From Kocuria tytonis (GTDB lineage Bacteria > Actinomycetota > Actinomycetes > Actinomycetales > Micrococcaceae): a DNA stretch of 64,000 nt. Location of the stretch: assembly GCF_003226895.2 (NCBI RefSeq), contig NZ_PNJG02000001.1, positions 930,001 through 994,000 on the forward strand, given 5' to 3'. A program made the translations under genes and the position numbers. Under the pieces are notes generated by a model. It worked only from the letters and a program-made list of their open reading frames with translations, did not search any database and was not told the DNA's origin. This document shows positions 1-7,854 of this stretch, one piece after another (position 1 is the stretch's first letter; each line of letters starts with the position of its first letter).

Positions 1-348
1 GCCCAGTGCCTTGATCGTGCCCGTGGCCGCCCAGCACCCCACGGACAGGCAGTCCGCCACGAACAGTGCCCGGAAGGTCCATCTGCTGCCGAACACCATG
101 AGGTAGGCGATCAGCGCCCCCGCCAGAGCGGTGCTCAGGTACGCCGGATTGGTCAGGGCCACGGGGAACCCCTGCTGCAGCAGGGTGTCGCGGAGGATGC
201 CGCCGCCGAGCCCCGAGATGATGGCCAGCACCGTGAACCCCACGAGGTCCATGCGCAGCTGGCGGGCCACCACCCCGCCCAGGACGCCGTTGGTGAGCAC
301 CCCCAGGAGGTCCACGAGATCGAAGACCGCCCCCGCCTCGATGTCCAC
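1..348 (-). CDS. TRIC channel family protein (partial, C-terminus outside window)
   Basis: Trimeric intracellular cation (TRIC/YicG, UPF0126) membrane protein; bacterial members form cation-permeable channels in the cytoplasmic membrane. The visible 116 residues carry the family signature: a first helix ending LGVLTNGVLGGVVARQ, then GFTVLAIISGLGGGILRDTLL, which matches the conserved glycine-rich GGGxxRD motif, and a third hydrophobic segment (YLSTALAGALIAYLMVFG). The GTG at 348 is chosen because GGGAG lies seven bases upstream and no better start follows. The gene runs off the left edge, so its length and partner genes cannot be judged. The family is clear; the physiological ion is not. Confidence 0.8.
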   Translation of the reverse strand, partial: MDIEAGAVFDLVDLLGVLTNGVLGGVVARQLRMDLVGFTVLAIISGLGGGILRDTLLQQGFPVALTNPAYLSTALAGALIAYLMVFGSRWTFRALFVADCLSVGCWAATGTIKALG

Positions 349-485
349 CGTGATCTCCCGTCTCCTCAGCCGCGCGGCCCCGGCGCCGGGACCAGCATAG
401 GACCGGTCCGCGTCCGCCGAGGCCGGATCCGCGATCCATTCGTGCGCACGGGGTGCCCGCCACACCATTGCCGTTGCGCGATACC

Positions 486-532
486 GAACATGGTTCCATT
501 CTCGAACAAAGTTCGCCTATAGAACACCGTTC
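486..532. promoter_or_regulatory. Three evenly spaced GAAC-N3-GTTC palindromes upstream of MFS exporter
   Basis: Three copies of the 11-bp palindrome GAACNNNGTTC begin at 486, 504 and 522, exactly 18 bp apart, with spacers ATG, AAA and ACC. The last ends 16 bases before the exporter start at 548. Spacing and position suggest a cooperative operator for a dimeric repressor. No regulator gene is adjacent, so the binding protein is unknown. Confidence 0.6.
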
Positions 533-547
533 GGGAAAGGTCCCCAC

Positions 548-2026
548 ATGTCATCACCCCTCCCCGAGCCGATCACCGGATCGGCTCCCGTCACCACGCC
601 GCGTTCCCGCGTCCCATCCCTCCGCGCGGCCTGGCTGCCGTTCACGGCCCTGTGCCTCGCCTTCTTCGTGGAGATGGTGGACAACACCGTCCTGACCATC
701 GCGCTGCCCACCATGGGCCGGGACCTCCACGCGTCCACCGCGCAGCTGCAGTGGGTCACGGGCGCCTACTCCCTGGTGTTCGGATCGCTGCTGCTCACCG
801 CGGGGTCGCTGGCGGACCGGTTCGGCCGACGCCGCGTGCTCATCACCGGTCTCGCGGGCTTCGGTCTGGTCTCCGCGCTCGTCTGGCTCGTCACGGACGC
901 GAACCAGCTCATCGCGCTGCGCGCCGTCATGGGCCTGTTCGCCGCGTGCATGGCACCGGTGACCATGTCCCTGGTCTTCCGGCTCTTCGACGACGAGAAG
1001 GTGCGCATGCGGGCCATCTCCCTCATGGTGATGGTGGGCATGGGCTCCATGGCCCTGGGCCCGGTGGTCGCCGGTGGTGCGCTGCATGCCGTCAGCTGGC
1101 ACTGGCTGCTGTTCGTCAACACCCCCATCGCGGCGTTCGCCGTCCTCGGTCTGCTCCTCGGCGTGTCGAAGGACACCGCCGAGGACCTGCACCGCGCGCC
1201 GCTCGACGTCCCCGCCGCGGTCCTCACGATGGCCGCCGTGGGTCTCGGGTGCTACGCCCTCACCAGCGGTGTGGACCACGGCTGGGGCTCCCCCATCACC
1301 GTCGGCTGCTTCGTGGCGGCGGTGCTCTCCGTGATCGGATTCATCCTGCGCGAGCGCAGTGCCCGGCACCCCCTGCTCGACCTCTCGCTGCTCACCCACC
1401 CCACGGTGCGCGGCTCGGCACTGGCCCAGCTGGCGTCCTCCGTGGCCATGATGGCCGCCATGTTCCTGCTCATCCTGCACTTCCAGTACGCGCTGGGCTG
1501 GTCGCCGATGAGGGCGGGACTCGGGAACCTGCCGTTCGTCGTCATGATGCTGCTCTCCAGCCCCGTCTCGGAGAAGCTCATCACCGCGTTCGGCCACCGC
1601 GTCACCTGTCTGGTCGCCACCGCCTCCGTGGTTCTCGGCACGCTCGTCCTCGCCGTCGGTGTAGCGCACGGCTACTGGGTGCTCGCCGTGGGGATGTCGG
1701 TCATGGCCCTGGGGCTGCGCATCATCATGACGGTGTGCGCGGTGGCGCTGATCGAGTCGGTTCCCGAGGACCGGACCTCGATCGGCACCGCGCTGAACGA
1801 CGTCGCCCAGGAGCTCGGCACGTCCCTCGGCACCGCGGTGGTGGGCACGATGATCGCCGCGCTCGTGGCCACGGTGCTGCCCACCGGCGCCTGGGGCCCC
1901 GAGTTCACGCAGACCTTCTTCCACGGCGAGCGCACGACGTTCCTCGTCGTCGCGGCCCTCGTGGCCGTGGTCGGCGGCTACGGCTGCGCCACGCTCACGG
2001 ACTCGCGCAGCGCGGAGGAGCACTGA
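548..2026 (+). CDS. MFS drug exporter, DHA2 (EmrB/QacA) type
   Basis: Proton-driven multidrug efflux permease of the cytoplasmic membrane. At 492 residues it has the usual length for 14-helix DHA2 carriers. Helix 1 contains the DHA2 motif (MVDNTVLTIALP, about residues 36-47), and the loop after helix 2 has the general MFS motif A (GSLADRFGRRRVL, about residue 86). Motif C-like glycine/proline spacing (GPVVAGGAL) lies in helix 5. ATG 548 follows AAAGG. It stands alone, with three palindromes immediately upstream that suggest inducible repression. The substrate cannot be told from sequence. Confidence 0.85.
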   Translation: MSSPLPEPITGSAPVTTPRSRVPSLRAAWLPFTALCLAFFVEMVDNTVLTIALPTMGRDLHASTAQLQWVTGAYSLVFGSLLLTAGSLADRFGRRRVLITGLAGFGLVSALVWLVTDANQLIALRAVMGLFAACMAPVTMSLVFRLFDDEKVRMRAISLMVMVGMGSMALGPVVAGGALHAVSWHWLLFVNTPIAAFAVLGLLLGVSKDTAEDLHRAPLDVPAAVLTMAAVGLGCYALTSGVDHGWGSPITVGCFVAAVLSVIGFILRERSARHPLLDLSLLTHPTVRGSALAQLASSVAMMAAMFLLILHFQYALGWSPMRAGLGNLPFVVMMLLSSPVSEKLITAFGHRVTCLVATASVVLGTLVLAVGVAHGYWVLAVGMSVMALGLRIIMTVCAVALIESVPEDRTSIGTALNDVAQELGTSLGTAVVGTMIAALVATVLPTGAWGPEFTQTFFHGERTTFLVVAALVAVVGGYGCATLTDSRSAEEH

Positions 2027-2127
2027 ACGCCCCCTCCTGCGCCCGGGCCACTTGGACCGGCGCCCGCCGTCCCGTCCCGCCCCGGGCACGGCTTCTGCGT
2101 GTCGGCGGGGTGGACCAGGATGGTGTC

Positions 2128-2568
2128 ATGACTCACGTTCGCTCCGGATACACCCTGCTGGACGGCCCGCCCGCCGTGGCGGACTACCTCGCTCTGCGCC
2201 GTGACACGGGCATGCACCCCAAGACGGAGGAGCAGGCACGCGCCGGCAGCCACGGCGCCTGGGCAGCCGTTCACGTGCGGCACGACGACTCCGGGGCCAC
2301 CGTGGGGATGGGCCGCGTGATCGGGGACGGCGGCTGGTACTTCCACGTGATCGACATGGCCGTGCTGCCCGAGCACCAGGGGCAGGGCCTGGGAAGCGCC
2401 GTCCTGCAGCACCTGCTGGACCGGATCCGCGAGGACGCCCCGCCGGGTGCGTACGTGAGCCTCATGGCGGACGGCCCCGGACAGCCCCTGTACGCCCGGC
2501 ACGGGTTCCAGGACCGCGCACCGCACACCATCGGCATGGGCCGACGCCTGGACGGTCCGCGTGGGTGA
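2128..2568 (+). CDS. GNAT family N-acetyltransferase
   Basis: Small 146-residue acetyl-CoA-dependent N-acetyltransferase. The acetyl-CoA binding motif A is clear: the beta4 strand IDMAVLPEHQGQGLGSAVL with the Q/R-x-x-G-x-G/A loop as HQGQGLG. A C-terminal LYARHGF motif is typical of the fold. It follows the exporter by about 100 bases, and its 3' end overlaps the possible start of the next gene by 8 bases, so the two may be co-transcribed. The acceptor substrate is unknown; small GNATs next to efflux pumps sometimes act on antibiotics, but nothing here proves that. Confidence 0.8.
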   Translation: MTHVRSGYTLLDGPPAVADYLALRRDTGMHPKTEEQARAGSHGAWAAVHVRHDDSGATVGMGRVIGDGGWYFHVIDMAVLPEHQGQGLGSAVLQHLLDRIREDAPPGAYVSLMADGPGQPLYARHGFQDRAPHTIGMGRRLDGPRG

Positions 2569-4036
2569 TCGGCCCTCCTGCGCAGACCCGTCCGGCGAGC
2601 ACGAACCACACCGCCGCGGGGTCGGGCATCCGCTGTCCCCGAACCCCGGTGACGGGGTCCCGGGCACGAGTCACCCGCGCCCCGACGGCGCCGCCCCACC
2701 GGCCGCGGTCGGTCCACCCCGGTGGGACGCACCGTGCGGAACGGTGATCGGCCGGCGGGACGGGCCCGTGGACCGGGCCACCGGCATCCGGTATGCCCAC
2801 GCGCAGCGGTACGAGCGTCCGCGGCCCGTGGCGGCGGCGTCGTCCGCGATCCGTGCCACCGAACCGGCGCCCGCGTGCCCCCAGCCGCCCATGCCGTTCC
2901 TGGACGACATCGTGGGCAGCACCATCGGGGACCTGCCGCAGGACGAGGACTGCCTGCGGGTCTCGGTGACCGCGCCCGCGGACACCCCTTGTGATGCGCG
3001 ATTGCCCGTGATGGTGTGGATCCACGGCGGGTCCTACGCCGCCGGGGGTGGTGACGCCCCGTTCTACGATCCCGGCGCGCTCGTGGCGGAACAGGCCGTG
3101 ATCGTGGTGAGCGTGACCTACCGGCTGGGGCTGCTGGGCTTCCTGGGCGATGGCGAGGCGATCCCCGCGAACCTCGGGCTGCTGGACATGATCGCCGCGC
3201 TGCGCTGGACCCGGGACAACATCGCCGCGTTCGGTGGTGACCCCGCGAACGTGACGCTGTTCGGGCAGTCCGCGGGCGGGGATGCCGTGGCACACCTGAT
3301 GCTCGTCCCGGCCGCCCGCGAGCTGTTCCGCCGGGCCGTCATCCAGAGCGCCCCGTTCGGACTGCTGGCGGGACGTGCCAGGATGAGCGCGCTCATGGCC
3401 ACCACCGCCGCCCCGCTCGCGCGGGACGCCCCGCTCACCGAGGTCCGTGCCATGCAGCAGCGCGTGGCGAAGGCCGCCACCCGGTACGGACTGAAGGGGC
3501 AGATGCCGTTCGGGCTGCAGTACGGCCAGGACCCGCTGCCGCCCGAGGACGAGCTGGACCGGTCCTGGCGGGACGCGGCACCGCACGTGGAGATCCTGGT
3601 GGGCAGCACGGCACGCGAGGCCGCGCTGTTCGCCGCCCGCATCCCCCCGCTGCTCTCCCGCATGCGGCATCCCCGCAGGGCCCGCAGGGTGGAGCGGTTC
3701 TTCATCAGCCCGTTCACCCGGCGGCTCTACGGCACGGGAGCCGTGCGGTTCGCGCAGCGTCACGCCCGGGCGGGTGGAACCGGTTGGCGCTACGAGTTCT
3801 CGTGGGGCATCGGGCGCAACCCCGTGGCCGCCTCGCACATCTCCGACCTGCCCCTGCTGTTCCCCGGCAGGGGCGTCTGGGGGTCCACGCCCCTGGTGGA
3901 GGGTCACACCCGGGCGGAGGTCCTGGCCGACGGCGCCGGGCTCCGCGCGGCGTGGGCCGACTTCGCGCGCGGGCGGACCGTCCGCAGTGACGCGCGGGCG
4001 GGGCTGCGGGTGTCCCCGCTCGGGGCCACGCCCTGA
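2561..4036 (+). CDS. Type B carboxylesterase
   Basis: Alpha/beta-hydrolase of the carboxylesterase type B (pnbA-like) family. The oxyanion-hole HGG is in MVWIHGGSYAAGGG, the nucleophile is Ser237 in FGQSAGGDA, and the family histidine region reads SHISDLPLLF, followed by the usual AWADFARG helix near the C-terminus. The start is uncertain. GTG 2561 overlaps the preceding gene but gives about 60 residues of proline-rich sequence with no family match. GTG 2744, just before IGRRDG, leaves a shorter enzyme that lacks part of the GxVxG opening. No signal peptide is evident. A cytoplasmic ester hydrolase is likely. Confidence 0.75.
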   Translation: MGDRPSCADPSGEHEPHRRGVGHPLSPNPGDGVPGTSHPRPDGAAPPAAVGPPRWDAPCGTVIGRRDGPVDRATGIRYAHAQRYERPRPVAAASSAIRATEPAPACPQPPMPFLDDIVGSTIGDLPQDEDCLRVSVTAPADTPCDARLPVMVWIHGGSYAAGGGDAPFYDPGALVAEQAVIVVSVTYRLGLLGFLGDGEAIPANLGLLDMIAALRWTRDNIAAFGGDPANVTLFGQSAGGDAVAHLMLVPAARELFRRAVIQSAPFGLLAGRARMSALMATTAAPLARDAPLTEVRAMQQRVAKAATRYGLKGQMPFGLQYGQDPLPPEDELDRSWRDAAPHVEILVGSTAREAALFAARIPPLLSRMRHPRRARRVERFFISPFTRRLYGTGAVRFAQRHARAGGTGWRYEFSWGIGRNPVAASHISDLPLLFPGRGVWGSTPLVEGHTRAEVLADGAGLRAAWADFARGRTVRSDARAGLRVSPLGATP

Positions 4037-4097
4037 GAACCGGCGGGCTCCGAGAGTGCCACCGCAGCCCGCGGCCGTTGCAGGCCCGCCTGCTGTG

Positions 4098-4676
4098 TCA
4101 GTCTGACGCGGGAGGGAGCACCCCGGCCGCCCGGGCGATCTCCCCGTACGCCCTGGCGAGGTCGTCCAGTGACGAGTGGGCGTTCAGACCGCTCGGGTTC
4201 GGGGCCACGAACAGCTGGGTGCCCGGCCAGGGGGACTCCTGCCGACCCGTCGTGGCCCGGGGCCGGTCGAAGGCGGCCCGGTAGGCCGTGATCCCGAGAA
4301 CGGCCACCACCGCCGGGTGCTGCTCCCGTATCAGCCGGTCCAGGCGCCGCGCCCCCTCGTGCAGCTCCTCCCGTGAGAGCTCGTCCGCCCGCGCGGTGGC
4401 CCGCGGGCACACGTTGCTGATGCCGATCCCCCGGCCGGTGAGCTGCTCCAGTTCCGCGGGGTCGTACCCGTCCGCCGCGTTGATCTGCAGGTCCGTGACA
4501 CCGGCACGGTGCAGCGCAGGATAGAACCGGTTTCCCGGGCGGGCGAAGTGCGCCCCCGTGGCTGCGGTCCACAGTCCGGGGTTGATGCCCACGAACAGCA
4601 GGCGCAGCGGGCGGGGCAGCAGGTCCGGAACCGTGCGGTCCCGGAAGGACTCGAGTTCAGCGCGTGAGAAACCCAT
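4098..4676 (-). CDS. mug: G/U mismatch-specific DNA glycosylase (Mug-like)
   Basis: 192-residue uracil-DNA glycosylase superfamily protein of the Mug/TDG branch, which removes uracil or ethenocytosine opposite guanine in base-excision repair. The catalytic-site motif GINPG is present (about residues 31-35: FVGINPGLWTA), followed by FARPGNRFYPAL, which is highly conserved in Mug. The intercalating motif region reads APNPSGLNAH near the C-terminus. ATG 4676 opens MGFSRAELESF. It converges with the esterase gene. The family call is strong; exact substrate range is not visible. Confidence 0.85.
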   Translation of the reverse strand: MGFSRAELESFRDRTVPDLLPRPLRLLFVGINPGLWTAATGAHFARPGNRFYPALHRAGVTDLQINAADGYDPAELEQLTGRGIGISNVCPRATARADELSREELHEGARRLDRLIREQHPAVVAVLGITAYRAAFDRPRATTGRQESPWPGTQLFVAPNPSGLNAHSSLDDLARAYGEIARAAGVLPPASD

Positions 4677-4798
4677 GGCAGCCCATGCTAGGCACCGGCG
4701 GTGACACGAGCCCGGCGCCGCCGCGCAGCACCACGGGTCGAAGACCGCCGCACACGGACGCGAGCCGGGAGCGGGCGGCGGCACCGCCTCCGTCCCGC

Positions 4799-5701
4799 TC
4801 AGGAGGCCGTCGCGGGCCTCGCGGGCGCCCTGCCCCCGGACCGCACGGCCGCCGCGCTCGCCAGGATCACCAGCGCCATGCCCGAGAGCTCCAGCGGGCC
4901 CAGGGCCTGGTCCAGGATCAGCCACCCCACCAGGGCGGCCACGGCGGGTGCCGTGCTCACGAGGATCGAGAAGGTCTGCGCCGGCAGCCGCCGCAGCGCC
5001 GCGAGCTCCAGCGCGTACGGCAGCGCGGAGGACAGCACCGCCACGGCCAGACCCACCAGCAGCACGCGCGGTCGCAGCAGGGCCGCGCCACCGCTGAGAA
5101 CGCCGAACGGGGCCGCGAGCAGCGCACCCACCGCCATGCCCAGGGCCAGGCCCTGGATGCCCGAGAAGGACCGACCGGCCTGCCGGGACATCAGGATGTA
5201 CAGGGCCCACATCCCCGCAGCCGCGAGCGCGAACAGCACACCCGCCGGATCGGGAATCGCCGTTCCCGGCCCCACACCGCTCAGCAGCAGCACCCCCGCG
5301 AGAGCCAGCGCGGCCCACAGCACACCGGTGAGCCTGCGGGACAGCACCACGGAGAGCGCGAGCGGACCGAGCAGCTCGATGGTCACGGCCACGCCGAGCG
5401 GCAACCGGTCGATGGCCTGGTAGATCAGCATGTTCATGGCACCCAGGGCGAGCCCGAACGCCAGCATCACGCCGAGGTTCCGGCGCGTGATCACCGCCGG
5501 GGACGGCCGGACAACGGCGCCCAGGACCACGGCGGCCATGGCCAGGCGCAGGAACACGGCGCCCAGGGCACCGACCTCCGCGAACAGGCTCACCGCGATG
5601 GCCGCCCCGGTCTGCGTGATGAACGCGGCGGCCACCACGAGAAGCACTCCCTGGGCGGTGGAGTCGTCGCGCGCCCGACCGGCGCGGAGGGGCGTGCGCA
5701 C
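4799..5701 (-). CDS. EamA/DMT exporter, RhtA-like
   Basis: 300-residue inner-membrane permease of the drug/metabolite transporter superfamily with two EamA repeats and about ten helices. The segment YQAIDRLPLGVAVTIELLGPLALSVV is the hallmark of the RhtA threonine/homoserine exporter subgroup. GTG 5701 is the likely start, three bases downstream of the hydrolase stop at 5704, so both genes are probably on one transcript. A second RhtA-like carrier occurs at 32837-33742. Amino-acid export is inferred from the subgroup. Confidence 0.8.
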   Translation of the reverse strand: MRTPLRAGRARDDSTAQGVLLVVAAAFITQTGAAIAVSLFAEVGALGAVFLRLAMAAVVLGAVVRPSPAVITRRNLGVMLAFGLALGAMNMLIYQAIDRLPLGVAVTIELLGPLALSVVLSRRLTGVLWAALALAGVLLLSGVGPGTAIPDPAGVLFALAAAGMWALYILMSRQAGRSFSGIQGLALGMAVGALLAAPFGVLSGGAALLRPRVLLVGLAVAVLSSALPYALELAALRRLPAQTFSILVSTAPAVAALVGWLILDQALGPLELSGMALVILASAAAVRSGGRAPARPATAS

Positions 5702-5703
5702 GG

Positions 5704-6531
5704 CTACCGCTCGGCCAGGAGGAACGTCCGCAGGGCCATGATCACCTGCTCCGGACGGTCCGAGTGCACCCAGTGGCTTGCACCGCGCACCGTGATCCGC
5801 ACGGTCTTGGGGAACAGCGCCCGCATGGCAGGGGCGTCGGCGTCCTGGATGTAGGGGGAGTCCTCCCCCGCGATCCACAGCACGGGCCCCGTGAAGGTCC
5901 GGCCGGCCACGTCCTGCGCGGGCCAGTCCCCCACGGCATCGAGCTCGGCGTGCAGCAGATCCAGGTTGGGCTGCCACCCGAACCCGCCGTCCCGGTGCCG
6001 CAGGTTCTGCAGCAGGAACCCGCGCACCATGTCCTGGGGGATCTCGGCACGCAGGGCGGCGTCGGCCTGGGAGCGGTGCGTGATCCCGCTCAGGTCCAGG
6101 CGCTTGAGGGAGCCCAGCAGGTGCTCGAAGTCGCCTCGGGACGAGGCGGTGTCCGCCTCCTTGGAGTCCACGGGAGCGATGTCCTCCACCACCAGCCGGC
6201 GCACGAGGTCCGGGTGGCGCAGCGCCAGGATCATCGCCACCTTCCCGCCCATGGAGTGCCCCAGCACGTCCACGGGGCCGTCCGCGGCGAATCCCGCGCG
6301 CAGCTCCGCGGCCACGGTGTCCGCCATGTCGGCGTAGCCGAAGCTCTCGGTCCACGCCGAGTCCCCGTGGTTGGGCAGGTCCACCAGCAGGCACCGGAAC
6401 TGCGGCTGCAGCCCCTTCGCGATGTTCGTGAAGTTCTTGCCCCGCCCGAACAGGCCGTGCAGGAACACCAGCCGGTGGTCTCCTGAGCCGATGAGCGTGG
6501 TCTTCAACGTGGGCTTCGCATCCTGGGGCAC
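5704..6531 (-). CDS. Alpha/beta-fold hydrolase, YbfF-like esterase
   Basis: 275-residue alpha/beta hydrolase. FLHGLFGRGKNF near the N-terminus and LVDLPNHGDS match YbfF-type acyl esterases. The nucleophile elbow is GHSMGG, the acid lies in WIAGEDSPYI, and the histidine in GASHWVHSDRP. GTG 6531 (VPQDAKPT) is preferred over upstream codons, which give arginine-rich sequence without homology. It is probably the first gene of a pair with the exporter that follows directly. A short-chain acyl ester or thioester substrate is likely but not determined. Confidence 0.8.
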   Translation of the reverse strand: MPQDAKPTLKTTLIGSGDHRLVFLHGLFGRGKNFTNIAKGLQPQFRCLLVDLPNHGDSAWTESFGYADMADTVAAELRAGFAADGPVDVLGHSMGGKVAMILALRHPDLVRRLVVEDIAPVDSKEADTASSRGDFEHLLGSLKRLDLSGITHRSQADAALRAEIPQDMVRGFLLQNLRHRDGGFGWQPNLDLLHAELDAVGDWPAQDVAGRTFTGPVLWIAGEDSPYIQDADAPAMRALFPKTVRITVRGASHWVHSDRPEQVIMALRTFLLAER

Positions 6532-6649
6532 GCGGGTCAATGTACTGCGCCGCCGCACCGGCCGCCAAAGCCGACGACGCCGCACGGCGCGCGCCCGCCG
6601 CGCACCCCGGTGGACGCGGTGACGGGCGGCCGCCGGGTGGTGGTGCGGG

Positions 6650-7129
6650 CTACTCCGGGAAGTTCCCCCACACCAGCTGGGCACCCGCGTGACCCGTGAG
6701 CGCCGTCATGACCAGGGCGAACACGGCGAACCCCATGGCGAGGACGCGCAGCACCAGCAGAAGCGTGTCCCGCCGGGCAAAACGCTCCGGCGTGAGCCAC
6801 CGCTCCGCGGCGTACAGGCACGCCGAGGCGCCGAGGGCGAGGCCCACAGCGACCACCAGCAGGTCCGCGTACTGGGCGTGCGGACCCACCTGACCCGGTG
6901 CGTGCTCACTGAGACCCATGGCGGGGAGCAGGGCCTCACCCGTGCTCTTGGCGATCACCGAGGCGAGGAGCGCCACGGCGTTGACTCCCACGGTGGTGGC
7001 ACGGAGGCCGCGGCGCCACCGCGGGACGAGTGCCCACAGCAGCAGCAGGAGAGCCCCGAGGGGAGCGGCGACGACGGAGAGGTGGACGAGGAGCGGATGG
7101 GCGGGCAGTCCCGCGATCGATGCGAACAC
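6650..7129 (-). CDS. DUF2231 family membrane protein
   Basis: 159-residue integral membrane protein with four predicted helices. The opening GLPAHPLLVHLSVVAAPLGALLL is diagnostic of DUF2231, in which the HPxxVH histidines may bind heme or metal. GTG 7129 is the first start that keeps this motif near the N-terminus. It is separated from the upstream DUF3072 gene by a strong hairpin, so it probably has its own promoter. No function is established. Confidence 0.75.
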   Translation of the reverse strand: MFASIAGLPAHPLLVHLSVVAAPLGALLLLLWALVPRWRRGLRATTVGVNAVALLASVIAKSTGEALLPAMGLSEHAPGQVGPHAQYADLLVVAVGLALGASACLYAAERWLTPERFARRDTLLLVLRVLAMGFAVFALVMTALTGHAGAQLVWGNFPE

Positions 7130-7239
7130 GCGATCATCTTCGACCCGGCCGCGGGTCCCCCCAAGCAAGCTGAGGCTCTCCTGGCTCGGCCGGTTCCCAG
7201 GAAGGCCCCCGGACTGGGACGTCCCCGGGAAACACATGA

Positions 7240-7282
7240 GAACCGCCCCGCAGCGCCCTGGGGAGGGGCTGCGGGGCGGTTC
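7240..7282 (-). terminator. GC-rich hairpin terminator after DUF3072 gene
   Basis: An arm starting GAACCGCCCCGCAGC at 7240 pairs with its complement ending at 7282, giving about a 15-bp stem with a 12-base loop. It sits 18 bases after the DUF3072 stop. On the minus strand the stem is followed by a T-rich stretch (TTCTCATGTGTTT) rather than a clean U run. Confidence 0.6.
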
Positions 7283-7299
7283 CGGTGGAGCGGACGAGT

Positions 7300-7668
7300 T
7301 CAGTTCGTGGAGCCCTTGAGCCGTTCGATGTGCTCGGAGGCCTGCGCCTTGGTGAGGTCCGCGGGCAGCTCCTCGCCGGCCTGCTTGGCCAGGGTGTCCA
7401 GGTAGGACTTCTGCGCGCCGGTCATGGGCTCGTCACCGCTGACCCAGGTGGAGGGGTCCTTCTCCAGCGTGGAGTCCTGGGCGTCCCCGGTGGCGCCGAT
7501 GGTCTCGCCCTGGGGAGCGCCGTTCTGCGCGGCCCCGTTCTGGCTCATTCCACCCTGCGGTGCGCCGTTCTGCGCGGCGTCCTGGGGCACGGAGCCGTCC
7601 GGGGTGCCGTTCTCGAGGGGCGGCTGGGCGTTCTGGTCCTGTGGGTCCTGTGCGGGGGTCTCGGTCAT
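7300..7668 (-). CDS. DUF3072 domain protein
   Basis: 122-residue cytoplasmic protein. The C-terminal half (PMTGAQKSYLDTLAKQAG...LTKAQASEHIERL) matches DUF3072, a small actinobacterial domain of unknown function. The N-terminal 60 residues are low-complexity Gln/Asn/Pro/Gly with near-repeats of QNGAPQG. ATG 7668 has GAGGAG upstream. The domain looks like a short helix-hairpin unit similar to SAP-like segments, but no activity is known. Confidence 0.75.
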   Translation of the reverse strand: MTETPAQDPQDQNAQPPLENGTPDGSVPQDAAQNGAPQGGMSQNGAAQNGAPQGETIGATGDAQDSTLEKDPSTWVSGDEPMTGAQKSYLDTLAKQAGEELPADLTKAQASEHIERLKGSTN

Positions 7669-7854
7669 GACTGCTCCTCGGGTGGGTGCCGGGCCGGTGA
7701 CCCGGGCGGGTTCTGAAGGTGCCGGAGATGGTGCACACGTGCGGTGCCGGGCCTCGTGGCCGTGGCGCCGGACGCAGGCATTCTCCCTGTCGTGGTGTCG
7801 ACCGTAGTGGTCCACGGCTCGGTTGGGGAGCCGGTTTCGCTCACGGCGCGCACG

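Noticed and set aside
554-2089. Long minus-strand ORF (511 codons) antisense to the MFS exporter
   Set aside because: It is a high-GC shadow: Gly/Arg/His/Glu-rich with no domain, opposite a clear transporter gene.
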